Below are positions 11,901 through 24,098 of a stretch of DNA of 64,000 nucleotides, in pieces. The notes beneath the pieces were generated by a model, which was not told the origin of the DNA, searched no databases, and saw only the letters and a program-made list of their open reading frames with translations. Every line of letters starts with the position of its first letter. Position 1 is the first letter of the stretch. The position numbers and the translations under genes were made by a program. This stretch comes from Ligustrum vulgare (taxonomy: Eukaryota; Streptophyta; Magnoliopsida; Lamiales; Oleaceae): positions 22,133,446 through 22,197,445 of the forward strand of contig OY743172.1 of the NCBI GenBank assembly GCA_963555705.1, given 5' to 3'.

Positions 11901-13857
11901 ACTGTAAATAAAAACAGATATGGAGGTGGCATGAGTTCGGCAAAAGCAGCACTGGAGAGTGACACAAGGGCAAGTTTATGAATGATCATTGTAGTATTTT
12001 CCCTCATTTCTCACAATTTAGTTCTATGGTGTTAATTTGTTTTGTGCTGCAGGTTCTTGCTTTTGAAGCAGGAAGAAAACATAAAGTCAGGGTCAACACT
12101 ATATCTGCAGGTAATGTTGTCCTTCTACATTTAGAATTTTCTTTGGTTTTACTTTTCTGAGTGAGCCGTGCAAAATGTTTACAAAAGTATTTCATGAATG
12201 TGACAATAGTTAGTGAAATTTTAAAATTCAGCTTCTGTCATTCTTTTGTTTTTCTTTTTTACCTTGGGAAGCTTTTGGAAAGTGTGTTTATTTGAGTGAT
12301 TATAGGATTTAGTCCATGCTTGGCTAAGCTTAAAAAATTACACTTGAGATTACAGATTACTTATAAGTGAATAAGTAAGTTTTCAAAATAATTTTTTATT
12401 GATTAAAGTTGGAAATAACTAACTTCTTTTGAAAGTAAATCCTACCTTTCTATCAAATATTTTTCTTTTTTATTTTACTTGTAAGTAGGAAAAAGTAACA
12501 TGTTTAACCATGCTCTTAGTGGATAAACCCACTTTCACTAGTGTTATACTTTGCTGCAGTTTGTTTCCATTGACCTCTGAAAACATCACCCAGAAGACAA
12601 TGATCTAGTATCACAAGATCTTCCATACAATCTTCTTCAACCGAGAATTGAGCCTTTGTCCAACATTTTGTCTTTTCAGATTGGGATGTTACTATTTGCG
12701 TCCTTAACTGACGTCATGAAAATATACCGCATCTTTATTACCGCACGATTATTTTATTCATTACACTAGTTTATACTCGTTAAGACTCCTTCGCATAAGC
12801 ACCTAGCATGATTTCACCTTTCAGTTAACCCACCATGTATTCATAAGGCATGATCTCACCCGCACCTAAACTTCAAATCCTTAAGTGGATCAAACCAGAT
12901 CAGTTCTTCGCTTTTACACAGAACTGACCAGTTCTATATAGAGGAAACGGGCTGGTTCAGTCCGGAAAGAACCAGACTTTGCTTCTTCCTACTGTCCAAT
13001 CATAATTGTTATTTTAAGGTGATACACCCTAGTGGTGATTAGAACCAGCAGATATTTTTCTTGTTCTGTAAATTGGTTTTTACAAATTACTTGTTGAGTA
13101 AAATTTACGTCAAAATCTTAACGATCCTGCTCATTTTTTTCCTTTCAACTGGAATGTACAATGTATTCAGGCCCGTTAAGGAGCCGTGCTGCTAAAGCAA
13201 TTGGGTTTATTGATACCATGATTGATTACTCCCTAGCCAATGCACCTCTTCAGAAAGAATTATCTGCAGGTAAATTTTGTAAATACCTTCCTGCTTCAGG
13301 GCTTCAGGCTTTGAAGTTTTCTTATTTTCCTTGTGTCCCTTGAGCACTTTCAACTGTATCCAAAGAGACAATAGTTCTATTGGTCCCCGTCCTATTACCT
13401 AATCAGTCCCAATATTTAGAAAGGATTTAGTCCTCAATTTTACATTATAGTTGTACAATCAATCCGCATGACAGAACTGCTAAAAGCCTAAATCCCTATT
13501 GTATCATTATGTGGACCCGTAGAATAATCTTTCACTTCAAATTTCTAAAACTGTAGTTAGGGAATTGATTGTGCAACTATAATTGAAGACTGGGGATCAA
13601 TTTGCTTCTTCGAAAGGTTGAGGACTTTCTACTGAGCCGCAATGAGTTAGTTAGGGACCAATAATGCAATTTTCTCGCACCTAAACTTTAAAAAGCAATG
13701 AACAGAGGAGGTCGGAAACACAGCCGCGTTCTTAGCATCCCCACTGGCTTCTGCAATTACGGGTGCTCTTATATATGTCGACAATGGACTGAACGCTATG
13801 GGAGTGGCAGTCGATAGCCCCATATTCAAAGACCTCAACATACCAAAGGACAAGTAA
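8981..13857 (+). CDS. ENR: Enoyl-[acyl-carrier-protein] reductase (NADH), plastid
   Basis: Catalyses the NADH-dependent last reduction of each elongation cycle in plastid type II fatty-acid synthesis (plant FabI/MOD1). Coding exons: 8981-9257, 9941-10050, 10151-10206, 10299-10383, 10496-10543, 11204-11278, 11352-11463, 11774-11825, 11918-11969, 12053-12110, 13171-13269, 13706-13857. All phases join and no internal stop was seen. A Ser/Ala-rich start ([19 protein letters not shown]) of ~75 residues fits a transit peptide; an in-frame ATG at 8975 would add two residues. Then come the cofactor-binding [47 protein letters not shown], the catalytic region [30 protein letters not shown] with the active-site Lys, [13 protein letters not shown], and the end [10 protein letters not shown]. 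The introns after 11463 and 11969 start with GC, not GT. Full family length; function assigned with high confidence. Confidence 0.95.
10805..11158. mobile_element. 354-bp hAT-type MITE in an intron of the enoyl-ACP reductase gene
   Basis: Inverted ends CAGTGTTATAAAAAGCG (left) and GCGCGTTTTAGAACACTG (right), flanked by a perfect 8-bp duplication CCTCAACC (10797-10804 and 11159-11166). The interior is unusual: repeated AAGCG/CGCTT words, GC-rich compared with the flanks, and a run of A near the middle. It ends 45 bases before the exon at 11204, close to the branch-point region, yet the acceptor TTACAG is intact. Confidence 0.85.
11541..11722. mobile_element. Small MITE-like insertion (TTTGGCTAAGCTTAAAAG family)
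   Basis: The left end TTTGGCTAAGCTTAAAAG and the right end CTTTTAAGGTTAACCAAAC are inverted and imperfect. Similar ends occur in the next large intron near 12313-12517 (GCTTGGCTAAGCTTAAAAAA and GTTTAACCATGC) and downstream near 14167 (TTAAGCTTAGCCAAAC) and 61940. No clear target duplication was found, so the borders are approximate. Confidence 0.4.
12313..12517. mobile_element. Small MITE-like insertion, same family as at 11541
   Basis: Located in the 1.06-kb intron between the exons at 12053 and 13171. Ends are ATGCTTGGCTAAGCTTAAA and GTTTAACCATGC, an imperfect inverted pair. The rest of this intron (12520-13170) shows no further structure that I can name. Confidence 0.35.
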
Positions 13858-14574
13858 TGTAGGCGATGGGAAAAGATCAGGTTTTTAAGGTTGTAGCATA
13901 GAGGATTTCATGGTCATAAGCAAGAATGGACTTTGGCCAGCGGCGTCTTATTTATAAAATCTATTGAATTCTGTGGGGACTGTTTTTGTTGCCTTTTGTA
14001 ACACTTCGAAATAGATTCCCCTGTAGAATTTATATATGAGCTCTCCGAACAGTTTTCTTGGTCATCTGCCAATCCTCATCCAGTTTGAATTGATTTCGTT
14101 TGTTTTGCAAAAATTGCAGTTGTAACTGTATTTTCTTTGATGGATTTTGGTTGTCTAAAAAAGAAGTATTTAAGCTTAGCCAAACGCATTTGAACATCCA
14201 AAAGTTACTTTCAAGTAACCTTTTTAGTCGAATATTGTGGCGTTTATAAACTGGTTTATTTATTATTTTGAGGTAAAATGTGTGATTGAAAAGTGGAGAA
14301 AAAAATGCGTGTGGTTAAAAAGTGGTTTGAAAAATTGTTTGGTTTATAAATTAGTTTATTTGGTTTATCAAACGGATAAGCTAAGCATGTTTAGGCTATT
14401 TTACGAGAAGATTAATGCTACTTTTACTTGTAAGTTGACCTTAGCTGTTGACGAGGAGGTTGATCAAAAATGACGTGGTGAGATTGTGTGTATTAATTTA
14501 AGAGTTGGTGTAATGGGTAAAATATTAGGATTGTGTCATGTATATATTATGTCTATTATGAGAACTAGTTCTAC
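13858..14574. other. 3' flank of the enoyl-ACP reductase gene
   Basis: Contains the presumed 3'-UTR and polyadenylation region (ATAAAAT near 13953). From about 14160 there is AT-rich, MITE-like DNA with TTAAGCTTAGCCAAAC and ATAAGCTAAGCATG as possible inverted ends. No gene is supported. A Helitron terminus starts at 14575. Confidence 0.4.
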
Positions 14575-17500
14575 CACCCGTGCGATGCACGGTATTAGAT
14601 ATAAAAAAGAATATTATATTACAATAACTAATCAAGACAATCATATGACTATAACATAAATAATATATAATCAACAATCTTCCAAATTTATTCACAAAGA
14701 TTTATTATCTAAATCTGCTTCATAATTGTAGACTTGGTATTTGTCTATGAAATTAAAGTATTCATCCATGGCCTATTAGCAATGAAAAATGAAAAGAAAT
14801 AATTTAGCTCAAGCTTAAAACTCATTCTTACAAATCTCATCTTTCTCCAAACTTATTTTCAACCATACATTATTCGATAAAATAATTTCACATGTAAATC
14901 CAAAAAAAAATTCTTACTTTTAAACCACATTCTCCAAAAAATCACAATTATAAATTATATTTTCCCAGAAAATATTGCTCAATCAAACCCTTAATATAAA
15001 TCCAAGTAAATAATAGCATTTCTTCACCTGAGAAATTTACATTTCAAGAAAAAAAAAAGAAAATTTAACTGGGTTCATAAACTTCTAATTTCGTGGTTCA
15101 AAATAATAATAAACAAAAGCAATATATTTGTTAATACAGGCTATCCAGCCATACGTTATTACAATTTTCTACACCAAACATAGATATTAACCTTTTTAGG
15201 CAAACTACACTAATCTCAATCAAATTAAAGTTGAAACTTCCAAAATACATTTCAAATATATTATATACTATGTACCAGAAAACAAACATGGATGGAGAAA
15301 GTGCCAAGAATCTCATAAAGGTAGAAAAATAGACCTAAAACATGTGACATCATATCCAGGCCACTACTCTCGGAGTCATCAGTTGCAAATCAATAATTTA
15401 AGAAGAAATTTACAACTGGTTTGTGTACGATATCCCTGCATAATTCGAGATGTCACCCATCAAAACAAATGATAAAAATTTTAAAATGTGTACATAATAA
15501 TTGAAAGTAAGAAGTTATACTTTTCAAACTAAAATAACAAACCAAGAAGACAATAAAAGATTAAGCATAACTCAGAGAAAAGCAGAAAATGTTTCAGCAA
15601 TTTGGGAGGAAACCAATGCAAAAAATGATTTATCAATCCATTCAAATATAGCACCAACAATGATAAATTATAGCTGATCTTGAACAAATCATACTCTGTT
15701 TAGTTTGTAATTGAACAAAATTGGTTCAATTTAAACACTCAAATATAAAATTCACACTTGTGCTTGAGCAATTTGAAAGCAGCTAATGAAACTAAAATAA
15801 GAACTGACCTTTGAATCTCTGCCGCTACATGTACAATCCTATTTGTTTTGCATGGACCACAGGGCAAAGAACCATACATTGAAGAGAACTCATCTCAAAT
15901 CCTTTGCAATCCATAATAAAATTGAAAATACACATAATCATACACCCAATATTCATCATCGAGTAATATTTTTCAAAAAATTAAACCCATCTCTTTTTAA
16001 ATAATATAATATAATTACTTCTCAAAAAGAAGAATATATTATAATTACTTCTCAAAAAGATGAATCTTTATTACTTGCGGAAAAAAGGATTCTTGAAAAA
16101 GATTCCTCGCGTAAAACACAAAAAAAATGCAAAAAAGACCTAAAATGCCCGTAATTGTATTTCTTCCAAATACAATTTCATAAACCTAGCTTAGCATCTA
16201 CATGTAAGGATTCGACGTCACTTGTAAAGCAAAATAACAACACAATAACAGATAATAGAAGAATTTGAAGATTAAAATTAAATTATTAAAACCAGTTTAA
16301 AAAACCAATAATAAAAGTAAAATAAAAAACATATACCCGCTGCAAAACGAAAATGATCAATTGCATATTAGCACAAGCTTTTGCTTCCATTTATCATGTA
16401 AGCAGCTGTTCAAACATCTAGAACACAAACCTGTGCAGTGAAATTAGATAATGTCAAATTCCACTTCTCTTTAGTTTTTCCACCAGCAACTTGCCCAGCT
16501 TTTTCTACTTTACTGGAAGCACAATTTTGCCAAGTTGCTTCTGAAGTCACATACTTGATTATTCCAAATAGTCAATTCCATATGTTTCAAGTAAATGAAA
16601 AAAATTGAAAATTATGCATTCAAGTTACCAAGCTAGTTTAGAGGGGCCAAACGCCAAGCCAACGGTCAATGTTCCACAAATTATTGCTTAGAATTTTTAT
16701 GAGTACTGCACTTTATCCTCGTGTCGAAAAATGAAATATAAAAATGCGGAGAATTGTTGTCTAATAGATAAACCACCTTTCCACACTTCTTTCGAAAATC
16801 AAATTGTTACCTTAGATTTGTCAATCTATTTATAGATGAAGGTGGATTAAAACCTAGCTAAGTAATAATGAAATACAAATAAGAGAGAAAATGCACTATA
16901 ATTTCCTAGTTTGATGACAATGTACATAAGAATCAAAATTTTAATATTTTTATTAATTTTTTATACCAAGATGTTGTTGTCTCCAAATATATATGATGAT
17001 GAATAGATTCGATCACAACACGAGTGTACATTTGTGATTTATTATAATTCCATTTTATTGTATATCTATAAATATAGCCCCTCTCTAATTCTTGATTATT
17101 GGAATAAGAAATCCGATCAAGGAGAAAAAAACTAAAATATGACCAAAATAGAAAAGTTCAAGCATGATTATATTGAGTACCTATAGTATATGGTTACTTT
17201 TCCTAGAGCTGGTTTGAGGTCCTAGGATGGAAACCCTCACTTACATAATCAGATGCTAGTTCCTCAAAACTCTTGATGGTCATGAGATAATAAATAGCAA
17301 ATATACAAACATACAGCATATTAAAGAATTTCATTAAGCTAGAAGAATGACCAACACACTTTAATATACATAGCAGAGAAAAAAAGGAAAAAAAGTTCAA
17401 AGTTTGAGCATATATGATTTTTTAGAAGGGATAATACACTTAAAGTTCAAGGTTCGAGCATATTCCAATCTTAAAATGTCTAACTTGCTAAGAGGTCGTT

Positions 17501-17892
17501 ACACAGAGATATGAGATCATTATTTTCATATTTAAACAATAAATATGGAAGGGATAATACACTCAACAAATTCTACTTACAGTTAAACTATGGCAAAGCT
17601 ACAATTGATGATTTAATGGCACAATTCTATTGAAAATCAAACCATCACCCCTGAACATTTCTATCTTTGGTTCCGGTTTCTGGACTAAATTCAACAACAC
17701 ATACAGAAATTCTAAAAAAATTATCAACGGGATTGAAAATCAAAGCCATACCTTCTGTGACGTTGATGACTTCAGTTCTTGCTCGAGCAACTGTGGTTCT
17801 GGCCGGAAAATCGAAGAATTCGTGAAACAAAACCCAAATCACATCTGCAAAAGAAAATATTGAGGATTATCCTCCTTTAATATAGTATTAGA
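14575..17892 (-). mobile_element. Inner Helitron unit (shorter of two possible copies)
   Basis: Bounded by the shared 3' hairpin/CTAG end and the nearer 5' end TCTAATACTATATTAAAGG. The interior is AT-rich and shows no recognisable gene, only many short chance frames. The 5' AAAGGAGGATAATCC block is very close to that of the Helitron at 30496-34021, so these two are probably one family. Confidence 0.6.
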
Positions 17893-19870
17893 TTAGATTA
17901 CTAAGCCAATGCTTGGGAAATGTTTCTATATTGCTTCTAAACATTCAAACCACTTTTTATCCACAAATTTCGAAGGAAATACATTTACTACCACTTATTC
18001 ACAACTCATTTCTATATATTAATAATTTAAACTGTATAAAACACTTACCAGACATGCTCCTGAACTCTTAAACACATACCTCATAAACTTCTATCTAAAA
18101 ATCTCGTAATAATGAGTACTTCCTTAGCAAAGTGTTCGGCAAAGCTTCCAAATCTAACACAAAGATATAAACTATGAAATGTAAAAAAAAAAAATCTTCA
18201 TTTCCCCAATTTGATCATCTCAAACAACACAAAAAAATAAAAATAAAATAAAATATAAGCAAGAAAGTTAATATTTCTAGCCCAATAATTAACTTAAGTG
18301 ACCAGGGCATTAAAAAAATAATCAATTCCATAAAAAAACTTAGCATTTAAGTTCAATTATCACATTTTTGATAGTTTAGGGTTCCAACATAAACAACATT
18401 TAAGTCGTGAAAATACATAAAAAAAAGAGGTATAAAGAGAAACTGTACTTACTTAATTGAATCAATGGAAGACATAATTTGCAGATGAAGACATAACTAC
18501 CACTTGAACCCATTTTGAAGTAATTAATGTTGAAAGGCTCTTGAAAAATTTACAAATTAAATTACACCAAGCACAACATAATTTATTGAAAATAAAGTCA
18601 AATTGCAAAGACATAACCTTCATTTAAAACAAAGTATGAAAGGCTCTTGACTTTGAAGCATTTGAATCAAGTTCCATAGAAATATTTATGAAGGAAGATT
18701 TCAATTTTTAATGAAGTTGAGTAGGAGAAGTACCAAGAGCAAGAATAGATCATTCTTTTAAAATGTGATTGATTGATTCATGTGTGGCTTGCTAATTACC
18801 AATAAACTTCTTTTGAGTTAACATGTGCAGTAGCATTAATAAAAATAAGGGAATCTAGAGGGCAATTGATCTTATCTATTGAATAAAAATTTGCATTTTT
18901 AAGGAGAATTCAGTGACAGGGAGATCAAACTGTGATGGAAAAGATTGAGGTTGGAGATGGAGTCTTTAGAAATTAGAGAACTGGTTTTATAATATTGATT
19001 GAAGTAGAAGTTCAGGCCTGTAATGAGAAGAAGTATACTGTTGCATATCTGAAGACTAACTAAACCTGGATCAATGTGAATTGCTATATGATGGTTACCT
19101 TCAAATCATGCTGACCAATGCATGCATCCAACGAACATCTGGGACACCCTTTTAGTCACTGCATACTAAATGCATCCACAAACTAAAAGCTTGTTTATTT
19201 ACAGCCATATATAATAGAACAAAAGAATTAAAGCATTGTGAAGACTGATAAAGTTGAAGAAGTGCCATAAACACCAAAACCAAGAAGGATACATCATCAA
19301 ATGCTGGTCAAAATACAGGTATGTTAACATTTCTCACGTGGTCGATCAAAATGGAGAGTAAATAAGTAATAACATCTTCCAAAGCCAATCAAAAAGTATA
19401 GCAAATTTCAAACTATAAGATTGAACATTACATACCATGCACCACGTCCCAACTAATAATAAAGTTATTGAAAATGCATATATATTGATATCCAAGCAAA
19501 GACCATATACGTCTAACTATATGGTGGCCTTCGTTCAGCTGTTGACCAGTCAGAGGTCGAAGATTTTGAAAAGGCTCAGAAGCTCGGTTTTCCTTTGAAC
19601 TTCCGGTCGGCTAGCCTATGTCTCGTTCACTTCCTTCCTACTTCCACCGGTTTTTTCTTTTGTTACTGCCTTCTTCTTGATCGGCTTCACGGCTTCACTT
19701 CGCTCTGATTTTTGGCCGATCACTTCAGCATTCATAGATTATAGCCTCTGGTCGTGATCTGGTTTGTCCTTTATGAATTCAAAAAAGAAGTATGAAAAGT
19801 TTTTTTTTTTTTTTGATAGGGGTAGTGGCGGAATGGCTATGAATTCAACACAATATCTAAAGGATTATAC

Positions 19871-19940
19871 CTGCTTTAAGCCTTTCAATTTCACCATATA
19901 GATCTTTAATAAGTGTTGATTTCATCATCTTCTGATTCAT
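19871..19940 (-). pseudogene. Captured kinesin-5 exon, copy 1
   Basis: On the minus strand a 70-base exon, bounded by TTGCAG and GTATAA splice signals, encodes MNQKMMKSTLIKDLYGEIER then LKA. This matches the conserved segment after the motor domain of plant kinesin-5 (BimC/Eg5 class), where N-Q-K-M-M-K-S-x-L-I-K-D-L-Y leads into the neck coiled coil. No motor-domain sequence is present nearby. The fragment, with flanking intron DNA, was evidently carried by the Helitron. Confidence 0.75.
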
Positions 19941-20043
19941 CTGCAAGGTAACAAAATTAAAGGATAATGAGACCAAAATTGTAACGTCCCCCACCAGAAT
20001 TAATTGCCTATGAATTCAACACAATATCTAAAGGATTATATAC

Positions 20044-20113
20044 CTGCTTTAAGCCTTTCAATGTCACCATATAGATCTTTAATAAGTGTTGATTTCGTCA
20101 TCTTCTGATTCAC
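20044..20113 (-). pseudogene. Captured kinesin-5 exon, copy 2
   Basis: A second copy of the exon at 19871-19940, 173 bases further on, with the same splice signals and flanking intron. It encodes VNQKMTKSTLIKDLYGDIER then LKA: three amino-acid differences from copy 1, including V at the first position as usual in kinesin-5. Flanking words (GAATTCAACACAATATCTAA before, CTGCAAGGTAACAAAATTAA after) are repeated too, so this is a tandem duplication inside the element. Confidence 0.75.
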
Positions 20114-20369
20114 CTGCAAGGTAACAAAATTAAAGGATAAGGCGAAGGAATATCTCTAAACTTGATATTTTTGAAATAATGGCATTTCCGGTAACCCGTG
20201 TCTGCACAATAAAATCAATGCACCACTTAAACTAATCAATTCTACTATAAACTAAGAGAATGAAACTGACGTCTAATTTCTGGAACCTACATTTGATTAA
20301 AAAAAAAATTCAAACGTCATTCTGTTCAATGCTTTCATGAAAAAACTATTAAATATATATACAATCCGA

Positions 20370-20715
20370 TCGGCAGCAGGTGTGGAAGCAAATCTTTTGG
20401 TAGGTTGATCAACCCATTGAAAAGTTGATTGCGGTGGTAATAGCAGCTTTGATTCCGATCGGAAGCGGGTGTGGAAGCAAATCTTTTGGTAACTTCCATG
20501 GTGTAGGCGTTGCTTGCGATCGATAACGGTAGGCGGTGAAAATGGGGTAGGTTTGCACAGAGCTTCTGATTTCTGAATGGGCATTTTTGGGGGGTTAGAA
20601 GGTAGCTGTCGAAGCAAATCTTTTGGTACCTTCCATGGGAGCTTCTGATTTCTGAAAGGGCATTTTGGGGGGTTAGAACGTAGGTGTTGAAGCAAATTTT
20701 TGGTACCTTCCGTGG
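20370..20715. repeat. Short-unit repeats GAAGCAAATCTTTTGGTA
   Basis: GAAGCAAATCTTTTGGTA recurs at about 20389, 20476 and 20612, with a one-base-shorter version near 20690. GAGCTTCTGATTTCTGAA and GGGGGGTTAGAA also recur. These repeats generate a 153-codon minus-strand frame (20297-20758) with internal repetition, which I do not regard as a gene. Confidence 0.5.
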
Positions 20716-20961
20716 TGCAGGCGGTAAATAGATCCGAATAGAGGCCCATTTCTTTCAATTTTTCACTGTTTACTATAATTTGAAATTTGAAAATTGAATT
20801 TTGAACACGTTTACAGGCGGAACTCGGATATCTACGGATTACCTTTGGAGGGAACTGAAAATCAGAAGGGCAGATTTGATGTGGGGCCGCAGCTTGGTTT
20901 TGGGGGAAAGAGTTTGGAGGGAAAATATATCTTACTATTCTCCTTTATAATAATAATAAGA

Positions 20962-22615
20962 TTTTAAAACATAAGTCACTTCTTTAAAAGAGTGCTTACC
21001 CTTTTGGCTTGGCCAAAAATGCAGTGTTGTAGCCTTGTAGGAAAAAGAATGGACGAGCAGTGAGATAAGATGATTGATTGATGGGGAATATTCATAAATA
21101 AGTCACTTTAAAATACAAATTTTAAAAATGAGGTCAAATTTGTATAATTTTAAAAATCAGGTTATAATTAAAATTAATTAATTAAATTAAAGAAATAAAA
21201 ATATTTTAATAAACATATATTAATGTCACAATATTGTAACAAAAGATAATTTTTTTTAGTTCATAAATTTATTTTAGGTTCAAAGTCAAATTTTTAAGGT
21301 TACAGGCTTAGGGGGTTTATTCAATTGGGATTTCGAAATATATTTAAAGAATTTTTTCAATGGATTTTTTTTAATGGATTTCATTGAATTTTATTAACTT
21401 TTATGGATTTATATAGACTTTTAAAGATTTTTGTGGATATTTATTTAAAAGACTTTCAATTACTTTCAAAGACTTTTGTGAATTGATTTAAAAAACTTTC
21501 AAATATTTTTAAAGACTTTCACAAACTTTTATTTTTTAATTAAAAAATTAAACGTTAATAGATTAATTTTTGTATGATTTGAATCGTTAATAATAATTCT
21601 AAATCAAGTGAATTACAAAAAAAAAAAAAAAAAATACAGCATAAGAGATATAAATAGTTTTAAAACAGAGAAACATTTGTGATTAAAAAAATTGGGAAAA
21701 AATAAAATCGCGTTTCATATCAACATAAAAATTGTACTATGTTCATAAAAAAATTTATAGAGAAAGTTCTAGAATCACTTTACTTATTATTATTTGTTTT
21801 GATACAATTTAATTATTATTTTTCTATAAGATCTTATAGAATTTTAGTTTAGATTTATTTTCATAGAAAAATTGAAGAAAACGATGAAGAATAAGAGAAC
21901 TCAAATATAAAGAAAAAAATATTAAAAATAAAAAAATTTAAAAAGTTAAAGAGAAAAGAAATAATGATTTGTTTAGTCAAGGGTTTAAGGTTTTTAAAAA
22001 TAACATGAAAGAAGAAAAATATAGAAAAAATAAAATTACAATTTAAAAGATTTTTTTTTTAAAGTCTTTCAAAATTTGGGAGGTTAATGAAAAATAAATA
22101 AAGAGATTTTGTGGTTGTACTTTGTGTTTAGAAGTTAGTACATAGAGGATTTCGTAGGAGTCTTAAAAGTTATTGATAATTTGAATAACACAGGATTTTT
22201 AAAGACTTTTAAAAATCTTTATACAATACACCATAATTTTTATGAACTTTTAGAAAGTTCATTAAAATCTATATTAAATAAATCAAAATTTTTATGGAGA
22301 TTCTAAAGTCTAAATTGAATACACCTAAACTTTTAAGTTACAATTAATTTCAATGTCACAAGTTATCAAATTAGTAAGTCACTTAAGTCAAATTACTCGA
22401 TCCAAATTTGTTTTTAGATCACAACTTATTAAACTATTAGATAGTGAATTTTTCAAGTCACAATTATCGAATTATTAGGTCACAATTATTTTATGACTAC
22501 GTAACAACTTAGCAATTATTAAGTCATAAATCTTTCAATCCATAATTATCAAATTATTATTAGATCACAATTATTTTATTTCTACATCACAACTTAACAA
22601 TTATTAGGTCCGGGA
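20962..22615. other. AT-rich intergenic DNA containing a MITE-like element
   Basis: From 21311 (GGGGGTTTATTCAATT) to about 22327 (AATTGAATACACCT) the ends are inverted and imperfect, and the interior repeats words such as AAAGACTTT and TTTATGGA. This resembles a ~1-kb non-autonomous DNA transposon. The flanking duplication is not clear. Bases 22330-22600 are simple AT-rich DNA with repeated AAGTCACAATTATCAAATTA-like words. Confidence 0.4.
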
Positions 22616-23766
22616 CACCACAACGACACCACCAGAATATCGTCATCGCTGCTGCGGCGCTGCCAACGCACCACAACTTCAACCTAAATCTTAATCAAAA
22701 AAAGCAATCAACATCCACTACTACACAATCACCACCAATCAACACCATCATCACCGCACACCACCGCATCCACCAAACCGCCGCACCACCACCACCACCA
22801 CCACCACTACACCCACCACACCACAACAACACCATACTACCACCCCACCATCATCACCACTTGTAACCAGAACTATTAAATTCGACCTTAAATCTCACCA
22901 TCTCCAGATCTGAGTATGTCAGCCAGTCATCCTCAGTGACGTTGAAATCGTGTGCAGCAGCAATCGCAATTCCCCTGTGAAGTCAAAATCAAAATCGTAC
23001 GCAGCAACAAGAATCGAACGCAACGATGTTTGTAATCATGTGCAACAGCGCCTATTAGCGAACAGAAGTAGACATTCATCGCGTCTAAGATGGGCAAAAA
23101 CAGAGGGTGAAATAGGAATGAGAAGTTGTATGTGCAGTCGTTTGTGGTTTTCCACCGTTTGTGCCGTCGTCTGTGGTTTTAGAGAGGGAGAGGGAGAGGG
23201 AGAGGGGGAGGGAGCGGGTTCATATGGTGAGTCGGTGACTGTAAATTGAAACAGGCTTTTGAGATTTGGGAGGGAGGGAGGGAGATTGGCTTGATATTTA
23301 GGTAGAGAAGAAGGTGTGCGGCTGGGAATAAAAAAAGGCATTAGAGTTTGGTTTGGTTTCACGTGGTGTGAGATTTATTAATTTAATTTCAAATACTATT
23401 TTTTAAATTATAATATGAAATTTGAAATTATACGACTTTTACCTTATTTATGAATTTGAGTTTTTAAAAGTAGGGGTGAGTGTAATTATCTCTTGATTGA
23501 TTGAGATAATTAATCGGGTCCACAGAAAATTTGGGCTTCTATTTATGTGAATCGAGTCAATCCAATTTTAATTGATCAGTATTTATTTGGGGTAATTAGG
23601 CCCATTAATACCTTTTGTTATCTAATTTTTAAAATCAGGTAAATATAAATAATTTTATTAAATCAGGTAAATATAAACTAACCCTAATCAATTATATTCC
23701 CCCTTTTCTTCATCTCCCCCTATTTCTCTGAGCCTCCTCTAAAGGAGCTAGCAACGACGGCGACCA
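22616..23766. other. Low-complexity CAC-rich and purine-rich DNA
   Basis: 22616-22860 is a degenerate (CAC)n/(CCA)n tract on the + strand. 23176-23219 is a G-rich run of GAGGGA units that could form a quadruplex on the + strand. Frames here on both strands (22950-23249 +, 23036-23362 -) derive from this composition and show no domain. 23380-23766 is AT-rich with no gene until the RPL8 remnant begins. Confidence 0.4.
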
Positions 23767-24098
23767 CTGGGCACAAACAACGTAAAGGAGTGGGCTCTGC
23801 TTTCAAGTCCCACACCAACCACCACAAGGGCTCCGCACCCTTCCTCTCCCTCGACTTCAACGAGCGCAATAGGTACCTGAAGGGTGTTGTAACAGACAAT
23901 CTACGACTCTGAACGCGAAGTCCCAATGGCCCATGTTACCTTCAGCCACTTGTTTCTGTACAATCACCAAAAGGAGCTCTTCGTTGTCGCCGAGGGAATT
24001 TACACCGGTTAGTTTCTCTACTATGGCAAGAAGGTCAACCTTGTCGTTGGAAATGTTTTGCCCCTTAGATCCATCCATGAAAGTGTTGTTGCTTGCAA
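23767..24098 (+). pseudogene. 60S ribosomal protein L8 (uL2) pseudogene fragment
   Basis: Encodes pieces of the N-terminal third of cytosolic uL2: [34 protein letters not shown], then after a frame change [20 protein letters not shown] and AEGIYTG, a TAG at 24007, then [20 protein letters not shown]. The order and near-identity to plant uL2 are clear from the family pattern. No introns separate the blocks, which fits a retro-copy or a captured exon. The rest of the protein is absent. A short block after 24098 follows no uL2 pattern. Confidence 0.8.

Larger units (their letters stand above)
14575..20961 (-). mobile_element. Composite non-autonomous Helitron with one 3' end and two 5' ends
   Basis: Read on the minus strand, the 3' terminus is at 14575-14578 (CTAG, then T). 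It is preceded by a hairpin near 14575-14593 (plus strand CACCCGTGCGATGCACGG), the standard Helitron ending. Two plausible 5' ends starting TC, each preceded by A, occur at 17892 (TCTAATACTATATTAAAGG) and 20961 (TCTTATTATTATTATAAAGG). Both show the AAAGGAGRATA block also found at the Helitron end at 34021. No second 3' hairpin was found between 17893 and 20961. Rep/helicase coding is absent. The outer part, 17893-20961, carries two copies of a kinesin exon. Confidence 0.65.

Noticed and set aside
20297..20758. 153-codon minus-strand frame
   Set aside because: Produced by internal repeats of GAAGCAAATCTTTTGGTA inside a Helitron; no known domain.
22950..23362. Overlapping frames on both strands, about 100 codons each
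   Set aside because: They run through the GAGGGA/CCCTCT low-complexity tract; the Glu-Gly and Pro-Ser runs are artefacts.
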